The notes below the pieces were generated by a model. It searched no databases. It was not told where the DNA came from and saw nothing but the letters and a program-made list of their open reading frames with translations. A stretch of DNA of 64,000 nt from Dallia pectoralis (lineage: Eukaryota > Chordata > Actinopteri > Esociformes > Umbridae), in assembly GCA_029465975.1 (NCBI GenBank), contig CM055757.1:124001-188000 (forward strand), in the 5' to 3' direction. Positions 44,739-55,553 of the stretch are shown here, piece by piece (within the stretch, counting starts at the first letter, position 1; each line of letters starts with the position of its first letter). A program made the position numbers and the translations under genes.

Positions 44739-45194
44739 CTGGAAATCGGACAAAACAGAAACCAAAGTTAACTCATGTGAAAACTGTTTCTGATCTAGCA
44801 CAGCTGAAAAATAAAAGCATTCATTCATCTTTTCTAGAGGTAAAAGTAAGTGTCACACTAACAAATATGATGGTGCAATGCCTTACATCCAACGAACTCA
44901 TTCTGAACATGCAGCAGCTTGAGAAGTGTTGAATTACACTTGCAATTACATTGGTTTAAATATTGACAGGTGTTGTCCCAATGATGTAAAAGCACTAAGA
45001 GTGAGATTCATACGTCAGGGCCCCACAAGTCCAAGACTAGAAATGTGTGTGTGTTTGAGCTTAACTATGAATTCATTAGTTTGAGGGGAGGGCCCCATAA
45101 GGCCAAAACTAGAAATGTGTGTGTGAGCGTTTGACATGCAGCATGAGCTCAAGAATAGAATAGATTGTGATGACAGTTGACATTACTCCTTTAC

Positions 45195-45290
45195 CTGTGT
45201 GACGACAGCATCGTTGTTGGAGTCATCATGGGAAGAGTGCTCTGTTAGGGATGTTTTGCGCTCTAAAACAGAAGCCTGCTGCTTTGGTGC
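45195..45290 (-). other. Candidate 96-nt exon, repeat unit 2
   Basis: Same segment and splice signals as unit 1; no difference seen in the 96 nt. Confidence 0.5.
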
Positions 45291-45744
45291 CTGGAAATCG
45301 GACAAAACAGAAACCAAAGTTAACTCATGTGAAAACTGTTTCTGATCTAGCACAGCTGAAAAATAAAAGCATTCATTCATCTTTTCTAGAGGTAAAAGTA
45401 AGTGTCACACTAACAAATATGATGGTGCAATGCCTTACATCCAACGAACTCATTCTGAACATGCAGCAGCTTGAGAAGTGTTGAATTACACTTGCAATTA
45501 CATTGGTTTAAATATTGACAGGTGTTGTCCCAATGATGTAAAAGCACTAAGAGTGAGATTCATACGTCAGGGCCCCACAAGTCCAAGACTAGAAATGTGT
45601 GTGTGTTTGAGCTTAACTATGAATTCATTAGTTTGAGGAGGGCCCCATAAGGCCAAAACTAGAAATGTGTGTGTGAGCGTTTGACATGCAGCATGAGCTC
45701 AAGAATAGAATAGATTGTGATGACAGTTGACATTACTCCTTTAC

Positions 45745-45840
45745 CTGTGTGACGACAGCATCGTTGTTGGAGTCGTCATGGGAAGAGTGCTCGATCAGGG
45801 ATGTTTTGGTCTCTAAAACAGAAGTCCGATGCTTTGCCTC
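45745..45840 (-). other. Candidate 96-nt exon, repeat unit 3
   Basis: Same length and splice signals with about a dozen substitutions against units 1 and 2 (starts EAKHRTSV, then SLIEHSSHDD); the frame stays open. Confidence 0.5.
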
Positions 45841-46301
45841 CTGGAAATCAGACAAAACAAAATAGAAACCAAAGTTAACTCATGTGAAAACCGTTTCTGA
45901 TCTAGCACAGCTGAAATATAAGAGCATACATTCATCTTTTCTAAAGGTAACAGTAAGTGTCACAGTAACAAATATGATTGTGCAATGCCTTACATACAAA
46001 AAACTCATTCTGAACATTCAGCAGCTTGAGAAGTGTTGAATTACACTTGCAATTACATTAGTTTAAATATTGACAGGTGTTGTCCCAATGATGTAAAAGC
46101 ACTAAGAGTGAGATTCATACGTCAGGGCCCCACAAGTCCAAGACTAGAAATGTGTGTGTGTTTGAGCTTAACTATGAATTCATTAGTTTGAGGGGAGGGC
46201 CCCATAAGGCAAAGACTAGAAACGTGTGTGTGAGCCTTTGACATGCAGCATGAGGGCAAGACTAGAACAGATTGTGATGACAGTTGACATTACTCCTTTA
46301 C

Positions 46302-46397
46302 CTGTGTGACGACAGCATCGTTGTTGGAGTCGTCATGGGAAGAGTGCTCGATCAGGGATGTTTTGGTCTCTAAAACAGAAGTCCGATGCTTTGCCTC
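46302..46397 (-). other. Candidate 96-nt exon, repeat unit 4
   Basis: Matches unit 3. It is the nearest to the SET-gene exons, 157 bp downstream of the exon-4 donor. Exon 4 ends in phase 2, and in that phase this segment stops after about nine codons, whereas its conserved open frame is phase 0. Confidence 0.5.
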
Positions 46398-46553
46398 CTG
46401 GAAATCAGACAAACAGTTCTAAAAAACAGATCATGTATATATAAGATCACATAGCTATAGGTAATCAGGTTAATATTCGTTTCATAATGAAATACAAATT
46501 GGAGAAAACATATGTAGCTTTGCTAATCAGTATAGCTAATATAACCAACTCAC

Positions 46554-49284
46554 CTTTTACGCCATGGCCATTGTGAATCACCATAGTTGTATTCGATTTC
46601 ACTTCCTATTTCAATTTTCTTCACAGCAAATAGACACAAATGTGGCCTGTTGTTTACTACAATTTTCTTCATGGTGCAGTTTGGAGATTTGTGGTTGTCA
46701 TTAATTAATCTTCCGAGGGATTTGTCTTCTTTGGATGCATCAGTACTAAAAGAAAAAGAAAACCAGCCTTTAATTGTTGAACCACATTACCATATTTCAC
46801 CACCCATAAAATGATTGACAGCAGGGATACTTCAAGACTTATTAGAATTAACTGCTGCTGTCCACCCAGCGACGTGCGATTAAAATATTAGTCCTGCTGT
46901 TGTTCATTTATCAGCTACTCAAATGTGTGTTGCATGCCTTCATTAGAGTTTCTACAAAACATGCATGTTTCCATGCTCACCACCAGTGACGCCCTTGCCA
47001 CTCAAATTCGAACAGAAATACGCTCTGTAACTCAGTGTAGTCTCTCGCCCGGCATTCTTCTGCTGAAATGAGTTCACCCCTGTACTCCAAAACAAAAGCT
47101 CCCGCTTCCACAGGCTGGGTAGCAAACACTCCTCCACCTATGAGGACAAACAATTAAAATACATTTAACTGGAAGAAACCATCTTAACCCTTCACATACA
47201 GATGTGGTATAACAATATAAAAATGATACTAAAGCTTACTGCCTTTATAATCAGGGTATCTGCAGGTATCTGCACTTCCAATGTAAAACTTTTTAATACC
47301 ATTTTTAAGACATTTCCAAAACATTTAAGACCTCCACATCACTTTGACTTCTATGCAAACACATAATATCACCCTGCTCAGCAGAGCAGATACATTTTTG
47401 GCTTTAAATTAACTATAGCAGAGTAAAGGTCTAGAGAAGTATATAGGAAAACAGATTATAGCATTTCAAGTAAGAAATACTACAGAAATTGAATGGTCAT
47501 CAAAAATAAAATTGCATATTTTTCACTGTATTAATTAAACATGCTGCAAAGGATATTGGGTGAAGAACTGAAGTGTGTGATTGAGCGCTAACAGAAGACT
47601 TAAGACTTTAGAGGGCTGCCCATCATGGTTCATTGCAATTTAACATTTCAAGATCTTTTAAAAACGTTGATTTAAGACATTGAAATGCTAATTAAGGCAT
47701 TATTTGTATATTAACAAATTAAAAACTTAAGGATCCACAGTCAGACATTCTTATAATCAACAGAAGTTGGAGCTATGATTCAGGTTATTAACACACAATG
47801 TGAACTCTTTTACAAAACCAATGCTATAATTTATAATTTTCCAACTACAAATACATGGATTATCCTGTGTATGCAAACGATCAGTACTAAGAAATGAATG
47901 TGTAATATGCTGTTACATACCTTTGTTACTATCAATAAATCGTTCCATAAACTCAGGCTTGTCCCTCAAAGACAGAATGTATGTCCTGGCATCATTAACA
48001 GGCCGTATCCTCGTCTTCCTTTTCAACATTATAGCTCTGAAAATTACATATACACCAAAAAAAATAAGTAATGTAATATTTAGTGGTTTAATATCTAAAT
48101 GTAGATTGCACAGATCAAACAAAATATATAACACAGAAACGATTGATAGTTTGATCTATTCAGACATATTGTAACTTACATACTGTAAGCTAGATCAATA
48201 AACAGATAATGTAGTCTGTCAGCTACACATGATCTGCAATCATGTCTAATTAATTAAAACATGAGCTAAAAACATGTCTGTGAAATCATTGTCAAACCAA
48301 TAGATTATAGTTTTACCAAATTCCACTAAAGTAAACGGAGTCCAATTATCATGCAATATCAAATTATCATAGCAATAAAATGCTTCATAAGCAGCCACCA
48401 TAATCAGATATCGATTAACACAGAAGCGCCAGAGCTGTTTTCACTCCTTTATGCGCCAGAGCCCCGCGCCCGCTGGCGTCATTAACATACGAATCATCCC
48501 AATTAGCACCTACATTCTCATCCACAGCTTCACCATCCATTCACTGAGTAACCTGCCATCATTTGCATCAGATCATCTACTGTGTTATCATCCTGAATAA
48601 AATGAATTACGATGAATTATGAAGTAAAACATTTTACTAAAATAGTATGTATTTATTATCTTATGCAACCATAAAATACAAACGTCTTTATAAACGTACC
48701 TCTTTCTATCTCATTCAAATTCAACCAATCTATCTATTGTCTATGTGTATCTATCAGTCTTGTCTGCGTATGGCCCATTCAACCATTGACGTCATAAGCC
48801 CAGTGAGGTTTGATCGGTGTCTGGGTACCGCAATTAGCCCCTCTTGGGTACCAACGCCCAGCGGAGTGGGATTTTGGCGACAGAAAGTTTAGGAATCAAA
48901 CTACATGTAAATAGTAGTTTTATATAGTGTTCGGTATGTGATTAAGCAATTCTGAAAACGGGACAAGGTAAAATGCACGTATTTACTAAGTCATGGAAGG
49001 ACGAGGCTATAACTTTTCAGCACTATATATATATATTTATTTTAATTACTAACTGCAACGCCCGCGGGCGCGGACTGTTGGCGCTTCTACTAGTGTTAAA
49101 AGTTAACATTATCAGCTATCGCTACCACCAGCTCATACTATTATCAGCAATCGATCTGAATAAAATGCTACATCATTAACTATCATTTAGTTGCGCTACG
49201 AAATCGAGTATTTAAACGCATATCATGTAAAGTTACAAAGTCAGATAACTTCACCTACCTGTTTCTCACACGTGTGTTTTCCAT
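46554..49284 (-). CDS. KMT5A-like SET-domain methyltransferase gene, four exons
   Basis: Minus-strand exons 49284-49259, 48036-47921, 47137-46981 and 46745-46554, with GT donors (GTAGGT, GTATGT, GTGAGC, GTGAGT) and AG acceptors that keep one frame for 163 codons. It starts MENTRVRNRAIM. A KRKTRIRPVND segment and DKPEFMERFID are followed by the SET domain: G-V-F-A, EYRGELISAEE, F-E-F-E-W-Q-G-R-H-W-C, DASKEDKSLGRLINDNHKSPNC (here broken: the N-D-N-H part takes the place of the family's N-H-S), and EIEYNYGDSQWPW at the end. There is no post-SET cysteine cluster, as in KMT5A (SETD8), the histone H4 Lys20 mono-methyltransferase. Activity on H4 is inferred only from resemblance. After exon 4 the frame either reads RKR-stop through the donor or continues into the repeated segments described above. 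Exon 1 is only 26 coding bases, and a transposon sits in intron 1. Confidence 0.8.
48415..49099. mobile_element. piggyBac-like non-autonomous element in intron 1 of the SET gene
   Basis: Flanked by TTAA on both sides. The left end reads TTAACACAGAAGCGCCAGAGC (21 bases shown as TTAACACAGAAGCGCC...), and the right end, reversed, reads TTAACACTAGTAGAAGCGCC. The inverted ends share AACAC and AGAAGCGCC. 685 bp with no transposase ORF. A related single end is at 54256. Confidence 0.6.
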
Positions 49285-49749
49285 GTTCAGAGTCGAAGCG
49301 TCTGGAACTTCCGGTGTAAAATTCCGTCGGTGACCGTATCCGGGGGTTTTTAGCAGCTAATGTTAGCCATCTGATTAAACCTTACTTCAGGAAAACCCAG
49401 TAACAATGTGCGCCTGCGTATTAAAAAAACTACACGGCTCCTCCCTCTCCTTGGCCGCGGGCCTTTCTCATTGGCTAAAGCCACACACACTTCTTCAAGT
49501 GTGTATCGGCTGCAATACCACTACCCAGCTACAGGGGGCGAAAGAGAGCACACACACCTACACACTCGTACCCAATTTTTATCACGTTGTGGGGAAGGTG
49601 GAAAAAGCATACAGGCATATCAGCAGAGGCTTGTGAGCCAGTTTATATTGAAATCGGTGTGGGGCCCACTATTTTGGGCCCCACAACGTCATTGGACCCC
49701 ATACCGTTGGTGTGCTCCCAGTCACTGGGCCCCACAAACTAAGAAATAC

Positions 49750-49752
<3 letters not shown>
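49285..49752. other. SET-gene upstream region and repeat flank
   Basis: Upstream of the SET-gene start codon; no TATA box stands out. From about 49640 it contains GGGGCCCACTATTTTGGGCCCCACAA-like repeats (two GGGCCC blocks) leading into the CA run. No gene seen. Confidence 0.5.

Positions 49753-49834
<82 letters not shown>
49753..49834. repeat. (CA)n microsatellite, 82 bp
   Basis: Uninterrupted CA run between a TACAAGTA-ending flank and an inverted minisatellite unit. Confidence 0.97.
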
Positions 49835-49836
<2 letters not shown>

Positions 49837-50085
49837 GATTTCAGCAAAATCAAATTTTTTTGTACTGGCTTAATGGCAGTCTCACACACAGTGATTTCAG
49901 CAAAATAATATTTTTTTTCTTTTAAGTAAAACGGAGGTAAAAAATGGCACACCAAACACAGGGCAAATTAGAGAAGGGAAAAAAAAGGGTTAGCTTTTAC
50001 CTACCTGGATACTCACATCGGCTACTAGGTCATCACTTATGTTCCTTCTTTTTGTTGTTGCTGTTGTTTTTGACAGGTCAAAGAT
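49835..50085 (-). repeat. Diverged U2 spacer (copy K) with an inverted minisatellite unit
   Basis: 49835-49900 is one reverse-oriented unit of the 41.5-kb minisatellite. From 49915 the sequence follows the U2 spacer end (TTTTAAGTAAAACGGAGG) with many changes: the segment after it has lost parts and the 70-bp promoter-side block is absent. It joins normal U2 downstream sequence. Confidence 0.7.
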
Positions 50086-50237
50086 GGTGCACCGTTCTCG
50101 AAGGTACGGCAATACCGAGTCGATGCGTGGAGCGGACGGCGCAAGCCCCGCTTCCGACTCCCTGTTGGAAAAATCCATTTAATATTTATAGTCCCCCGAT
50201 GGGGGACATATCAGATATTAAACTGATAAGAACAGAT
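50086..50237 (-). ncRNA. U2 snRNA 3' fragment (copy K), slightly diverged
   Basis: 152-bp U2 portion with several substitutions against the other ten copies (for example AAGGTACGG, GGCGCAAG, AATATTTATAG). It therefore escaped the homogenisation seen in the main array. It joins an element tail at the same nucleotide. Confidence 0.93.
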
Positions 50238-50469
50238 TGTTAAAGGTCTTTATTTCCCATAAAGACATGTTAAACACTTTACAACCAGGCCCACATCAGG
50301 CACCTCTGAAAACCCACAAAGCCACACCACATCACCACCTCATAGCTGCATCCCACACCGCTCATCACCAATACAAAACCCCATAAAACAGAACCACAAA
50401 ACTATCACCCCACAATAGCACCATAACCCCAACATTTAAAACATCCCACATAAACCCCAGTTTCCATCA

Positions 50470-50825
50470 TGACCCCCCCCTCGGCAAATGCCGCCTCTGT
50501 CCCTGCGGATGCCTTTGGCGTCCCTTGATCCGATCCCATCGTCAATCTGTCCTCTTCCTCGGCAAAAGCCATTTCTGTCCCCTGTGTTGCCTGGGGGGCC
50601 CCAGCCCCCGACCCTCCTGGCATCGGGTCCTCCCCCCCAGCAAACGCCAGCTCTGTCCCTTGGGACGCCACTGTGGCCACACCGGCCGAAACCTCCACCC
50701 CTGAAAAAGCAAAGCTTTCGGCGGCAAACCCAAACTCCCCCATGCCGGGCTCCCCCCGGGTCGACACACCTGGGACATTCGCCCCAACTCCTCCACCCAC
50801 CACCTGCCTCTTGGCTTTTTTTCCT
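50470..50825 (-). pseudogene. E11: ORF1 C-terminal fragment (E4-like)
   Basis: Matches E4 from KKSQEAGG through the GTELAFAGGEDPM repeats. Upstream it is fused without a stop to the ORF2 reading frame at LLFKR/KKSQEAGG, giving a 184-codon hybrid frame (50990-50436). Confidence 0.8.
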
Positions 50826-52040
50826 CTTGAAGAGGAGGGACAAAACCCCTACCGACATGGAGCCCGACAGACCCCCCGACTCCAGCACCGCAGACAAGAC
50901 CTCTACGACCACCGGACCGAGAACAACCCAAAACTTCAGGTAGAACTTGGCCGGCAGCCCGTCCACACCTGGGACTTTACCCCTCCCCATCCGTTTGAGG
51001 GCCGACTCAAGCGAGATGCGAGATGGGCGCCCCCAACCCCTCCCTCATATCTTCAGGCACGCGCCTAGTCAAGTGGCCCAGGAACCCCGTCCCGGCACCC
51101 ACATCGACCGGTTGCGCCTCAAAAAATCCACGGAAGTAGCCAGTGGCCGCCTCCACCATAGGGCTTGGCCCTCTGACTTCAACACCGGATGCATCCTTCA
51201 CACTGGTGAAGACCTGCCTCTGCCGGCGCTCCCTCACCGCTCCAAAGAACACTGAGGAGCATGACTCGTCGGCCTCCCAGAAGGCGTGACTGGCCTTGGT
51301 AAGGAAAGGCTTAGCATTCTGCTCATGTATCGCTCGGAGCTGCGCCTTCAACGAGGCGCACCTCTCCGCGTCCATGCTCAACCCAAAATTATATGCGGCG
51401 TACTCTAGGTCCAAAAGTCCTTGGAGCTGTCTCAACACCTTCCTCTCCTTTAATCCATTTCTCCACTGATAAGACCTAGAAAAAAGTCGGCCATCCTGCC
51501 CTTTGCCATCTCCCACCACTCTAGGATGCCCCCACACAGGTCCCTAAGGCCACGGATACCCTCGAGAAAACCTAGGAACTCTCCCAGAAACACATGGTCA
51601 TGAAGGACGCCTCCTGTTTTTTTTTCTCTGACCACGACGGGGTGCTCCTGCGGGTCATGGACCCAGGCGGAGGCTTCGTAGGGGGTATAGGAGCACCCCG
51701 TCGTGGTCAGAGAAAAAAAAAACAGGAGGCGTCCGCCACCTGCCCCACCGCTCGCGGTATGAACAGGTAATCAAGCCGCCACTCTACCCCCATGGTGTTG
51801 CGCCACGTCGGCCCAGCCAACCCCGGGACCGTCCGCAGCGCTCCGTCCACCAGGCCCCTGGCCTCCAACAACCATTGGAGAACCACAACGCTGCCCCTGA
51901 CAGCCCCACCAAAAACCATGTTAAAATCCCCTCCCACAACAAGTGCCCTGTTTGTGAAGAACAGGGGGACCAAAGCCTCCACAAACTCTGTTCGCTCTGG
52001 CTCACCCTGCGGCCCATGCACACACACACCACCCTCCGCT
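50826..52040 (-). pseudogene. E11: ORF2 fragment (endonuclease to start of RT)
   Basis: Contains VCVHGPQ, GGDFNMVF and the W-R-N-T-(M)-G-V segment, then a fold-back disruption at 51.6-51.7 kb, then the region between domains and G-K-V-P-G-V-D-G-L-P-A of the RT. The endonuclease N-terminus and all catalytic RT motifs are missing. It resembles E2 ORF2 more than E6 ORF2. Confidence 0.82.
51605..51734. repeat. Fold-back inverted repeat inside the E11 ORF2
   Basis: Arms of about 46 bp (51605-51649 and 51689-51734) are reverse complements, with a spacer of about 40 bp. The arms contain CTCTGACCACGACGGGG, the codons for the F-S-D-H-D endonuclease motif, so the duplicated piece is ORF2 itself. Confidence 0.9.
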
Positions 52041-52443
52041 GGAGGACGACCTGGAACTGCCGACGGCCTGTCCAGAACCCAAACTCATCTTGTACTTAGC
52101 GAGCCCCCGCCTTCACCTGGCACCACCCGGCCAGGAACCCTCTCACCTCCTCTTCATACATATGTACTGTTACAATCCTGAAACCCCCCTCGACATGTCA
52201 ACGACGTCGTAGAGGTCAAAGGGCCTCATCCTTCCTTCCTCCTCCACTCTCCTCAAAACCTCAACCATCTTCTTCTCTTCGAAGAAAGTCACATCGAAAG
52301 ATGCTTCTTTCAAATTGCCCTGAAGGCACTTAACCACACTTGGCCCCGTTTTTAACGTTCCCAAAAGCATGATCCGAGCGAACTGGCTCCGTCCCCACGG
52401 CTCCTTGCTAGGTCCACACTATTTAAAACGAAGGGTGTTCTTC
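52041..52443 (-). pseudogene. E11: ORF1 N-terminal fragment
   Basis: Encodes an N-terminal module (KNTLRF then MLLGTLKTGPSVVKCLQ) and ends at the GRRQFQVVLQ segment, where it joins the ORF2 segment near 52040. It is most like module 2 of E5. Confidence 0.8.
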
Positions 52444-52444
52444 A

Positions 52445-52853
52445 GTGTGTTTTTGTTTCTTTCACCTGGGGCCGAGCGGTGTATTGGGGCACAGGTGAAT
52501 GTGTTTTTTTCTTTTCTACTTTTTTTCTTTTGCGCGATGTGCGCTTTGCCTCTTTCGACCTTTTCTTTGGTTTGTCTGGAGTAAACAGTCCATTTCTTTT
52601 AGGCCTGGTGTTTGGCGTTTACGGCCAGCACCTGGGCACACCCCCCGCCCCAACTCCATGTGCCATGGTGCTGGCCGTAAACGCCAAACACCAGGCCTAA
52701 AAGAAATGGACTGTTTACTCCAGACAAACCAAAGAAAAGGTCGAAAAGAGGCAAAGCGCACATCGCGCAAAAGAAAAAAGTAGAAAAGAAAAAAACACAT
52801 TCACCTGTGCCCCAATACACCGCTCGGCCCCAGGTGAAAGAAACAAAAACACA
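52445..52853. repeat. Large palindrome of the element 5' UTR
   Basis: Two inverted arms of about 190 bp (52445-52640 and 52663-52853) with a short centre around 52641-52662. Both arms carry the 5' UTR hairpin and the GCGC motif. The arms look almost identical, so the inversion is recent or maintained. Confidence 0.92.
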
Positions 52854-53720
52854 CTCCTCAATCCTCAGTCCCTCACAGACAAAAAAATTGACAACGTACC
52901 TCTGGCTACAGGGCAGCCCTGATGACTAAGCCATTGAAAGGCTAAGCAAGCCATTTATACCGTCAGTCTTTCCACTCATGGTTGCAAACCAAATTACACA
53001 AAAACAAACTGCCTCGAATTACACGTGTCTAAAAATATGAACGTAACAAATAGACCGAAAAAATTCCCTGGTGAACAGAAGAAATGTCTGGTAAACAGCA
53101 TTTCACCTAAAGAAATAACTTTTTCCGTTGCAATGCATGCTGGGAGAACATAGCATAGCAGTTTGCTGGAAAGATGCTAATGAGCCCCATTGACTCAAGT
53201 TTAGCAACCTTTTACTCTGTCATTTTTTCACATATGAAAGTGACACCTTTTTAAGGTACTACAGAGTGATGCCATCTTGAATCCTGTTCGGTCTGAAAGA
53301 CCATCAGTCAAAATTACAATTATTTAATAGACTAATATATATTAAGTGAATATGTACATTTACTTAAAGACGCCCCCTTAAGCCATTTTGTTTTATATTC
53401 GTTTTTCCTAGATATATAATTGAAAGACAGTAATTTTACACATGTCAGGCCAAAAAGCAAGTAAATTGGACCAGCGGTTCAGGAGAAATTGTGTTGTGTA
53501 CATTTTCCCAAATCTGTACTGAACAATACATTTCATTATGGCAAATGTTATGCGTCCCAGAGGCTTTTTTGTTCATCATGGGAAGTAAGGCATGTACGCC
53601 AAAGGGCATCCATTTTTAACATATGAAGCAACAGGGCTGATCCCAAAAAACACAGAAATTAGGCAATATGAAAATGTACATAGACACACCACTTTTTTGC
53701 AACACATGTCTTATTCCTGA
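52854..53720. other. Unique-looking AT-rich DNA
   Basis: No ORF, RNA gene or repeat that I can name. Confidence 0.4.
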
Positions 53721-53729
53721 AGACCCTAT

Positions 53730-54240
53730 AGACCAGGGTTCCCCAAACTAAGGCCCGCGGGCCGAATCCGGCCCGCCCCCTCATTTGGACTGGCCCTCTG
53801 ATGAATGCCAGAGACATATTTTGAAAAAATAAAATACCTTTTTTTGCACTATATGGCGTACTAGAGTATAAGGCGCATTGTCAATAATTGGTCTATTTTC
53901 GTTTTTTTTCATATATAAAGTGCTTCGGACTATAATTCGCATTAAGCGAAAAAAAACTGTCAGAAAAGTCAGAATCCCTCGGGTCATTATACGATTCAGT
54001 GTCTGTGTTGCTGTTGTGGTGAAGCACAGTATGTATCACTCCGCGACGCTCCTGGCTACGGTACCGTAATGCTGCAAGCGGTGCGGCTTGGTTGTTTACC
54101 AATGTTGTACTAAAACGTTTTGACTTAGAGCAGTGAGCACCTTGTAACACACAAAATTGTTTAGAGGTCAGTAAGAAAAACCAGAATTAATCCATATATA
54201 AGGCGTTTCGGATTATAAGGCACACTGTTGGGTTTTGAGA
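53730..54240. repeat. DNA-transposon-like repeat cluster
   Basis: Begins with CAGGGTTCCCCAAACTAAGG followed by GGCCCGCGGGCCG, typical of hAT-type ends in fish. From 53860 there are paired motifs of the form CATATATAAAGTGCTTCGGACTAT and, at 54195, CATATATAAGGCGTTTCGGATTAT (both 20-24 bases, shortened here to shared CATATATAA and TTCGGA). No transposase. Family not assigned. Confidence 0.4.
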
Positions 54241-55460
54241 TAATTACAGGCTTTTAACACTAGAAGCGCGGAGGCTCAGATACCCACCCCTTTCGCGATT
54301 TGGGTCAAAAGACCCATTGCGTTGGTTTGAATGGGAGAATGTGGCTGACACACAATGACCAGCAGATGGCGCATCTTGTTCATCTTTGCGTCAGAAGGAC
54401 CGGGCTGGCTGTTGTAAAATCACCGTGGCGAATGAAGTGAAACCAAAATTTACAATGAATATAGATTACCTAAAAGTGTCCACAATTATTTAATAAGTGC
54501 ACATAGATTTAGGCTTTTATGGTACCGCATTACCACTCTAGTTATTTTAAATTAAACCAAATGAATCTCGAAAAAAATCTAAAATATTGACAGAAATAAC
54601 ACTTATACATTATAAAAACACTGAAGTAATGGATTCTATAATAAACTGTAAAAATAATTGTAACCAAAAAAGACCAGCATTTCAAGTGATTTTTGTTGCG
54701 CCACTGTTAACTCCAACTGTCTGATTTATTGTGCTCAATGCATTCGGGCTGAAGTGTTTCATTCCTATGTTACCCATACCCACATAAAATAAGTCACTTA
54801 ATTTGGTTTAATTTAAAGTAATTAGTGTGCGTTTGAGGGAAACAATTTTCAATGGCCTTACAGAATCGAATTAGCTGTTTGAGCATTCAGTAGTTTGTTC
54901 CTGTCGCATGGGGAAGGAAAGTATTCACCTGCAGTTCATTAACGCATGCGAGATGCTAAAATTAGATATACTAGGATTTGTGTTGTTGTCTTCAATGTTG
55001 GTAACATGATGGGTAATTGTATGTTGAGTGTTAACCAGAAATTGTGCAAGTATGTTACTAACAGAAACTAGATCACGAGAGACCCTGGAGGAGGAAGGCA
55101 GACCGAGGAAGTACGTGGTTGGTGGTGGTTTACACTTTACAGCAAGGTGGACTGGGAGACTGTGGGACGAATCGAGGCGAAGGACCTAACAGGGTGATGA
55201 CAGCTACCAAGATGGCGGTCCAGGTTGATGGTTTCCAGTTCTGGTATTACACATCACATTGCACCACGGGGAAAATAAGAGCACCATCGAGTAGTTTCAT
55301 TTAGTTGGTCGACCATAAGAGGTGGTGTTTGTGTTAGTTATTGTTTGTGTTTAGTGTTTGTTTTGTTTATCAAGAGGGGGTGAATTGTATATCTGAGTTG
55401 TATTTGATAATCAAACAAACAGAAAATGTTTTACATTTTCATTGAACTACTAGTGGTCAA
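54241..55460. other. Repeat-derived intergenic DNA
   Basis: A piggyBac-like end (TTAACACTAGAAGCGC) lies at 54256 without a visible partner. The sequence from about 55370 (AAGAGGGGGTGAATTG) may already be ERV interior, since the env remnant follows. No gene seen. Confidence 0.4.
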
Positions 55461-55553
55461 GTGCACATAACACATTTAACATTTCTTTTTAACACATTCA
55501 ACTGTAGTGTCTTTGATAAAGTTTGTCTAATTGCACACTCTCTCCTACGCAGT

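Larger units (their letters stand above)
44415..46420 (-). repeat. Four-fold tandem repeat of about 553 bp carrying an exon-like segment
   Basis: Units start near 44415, 44967, 45520 and 46073 (period 550-557 bp). Units 1 and 2 are almost identical; units 3 and 4 share different substitutions. Each contains GGGCCCCA(C/T)AA blocks near short TG runs and, on the minus strand, a 96-nt stretch flanked by consensus splice sites. The fourth unit is truncated just after that segment. Confidence 0.88.
50238..52853 (-). mobile_element. E11: chimeric Keno-like element
   Basis: In minus-strand order: 5' UTR with GCGC-type motif and hairpin (52853-52670), an inverted copy of that UTR (52640-52445), ORF1 N-terminal module (52443-52041), ORF2 endonuclease and RT start (52040-50826), then the C-terminal tail and 3' UTR of an ORF1-only element like E4 (50825-50238). 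No single element in the window has this order. It has no U2 spacer on its 5' side. It is non-functional and probably formed by template switching or recombination. Confidence 0.82.

Noticed and set aside
52516..52820. Mirror-image ORFs of 94 and 73 codons on both strands at 52.5-52.8 kb
   Set aside because: They are produced by the palindrome of the element 5' UTR and have no counterpart in other copies.
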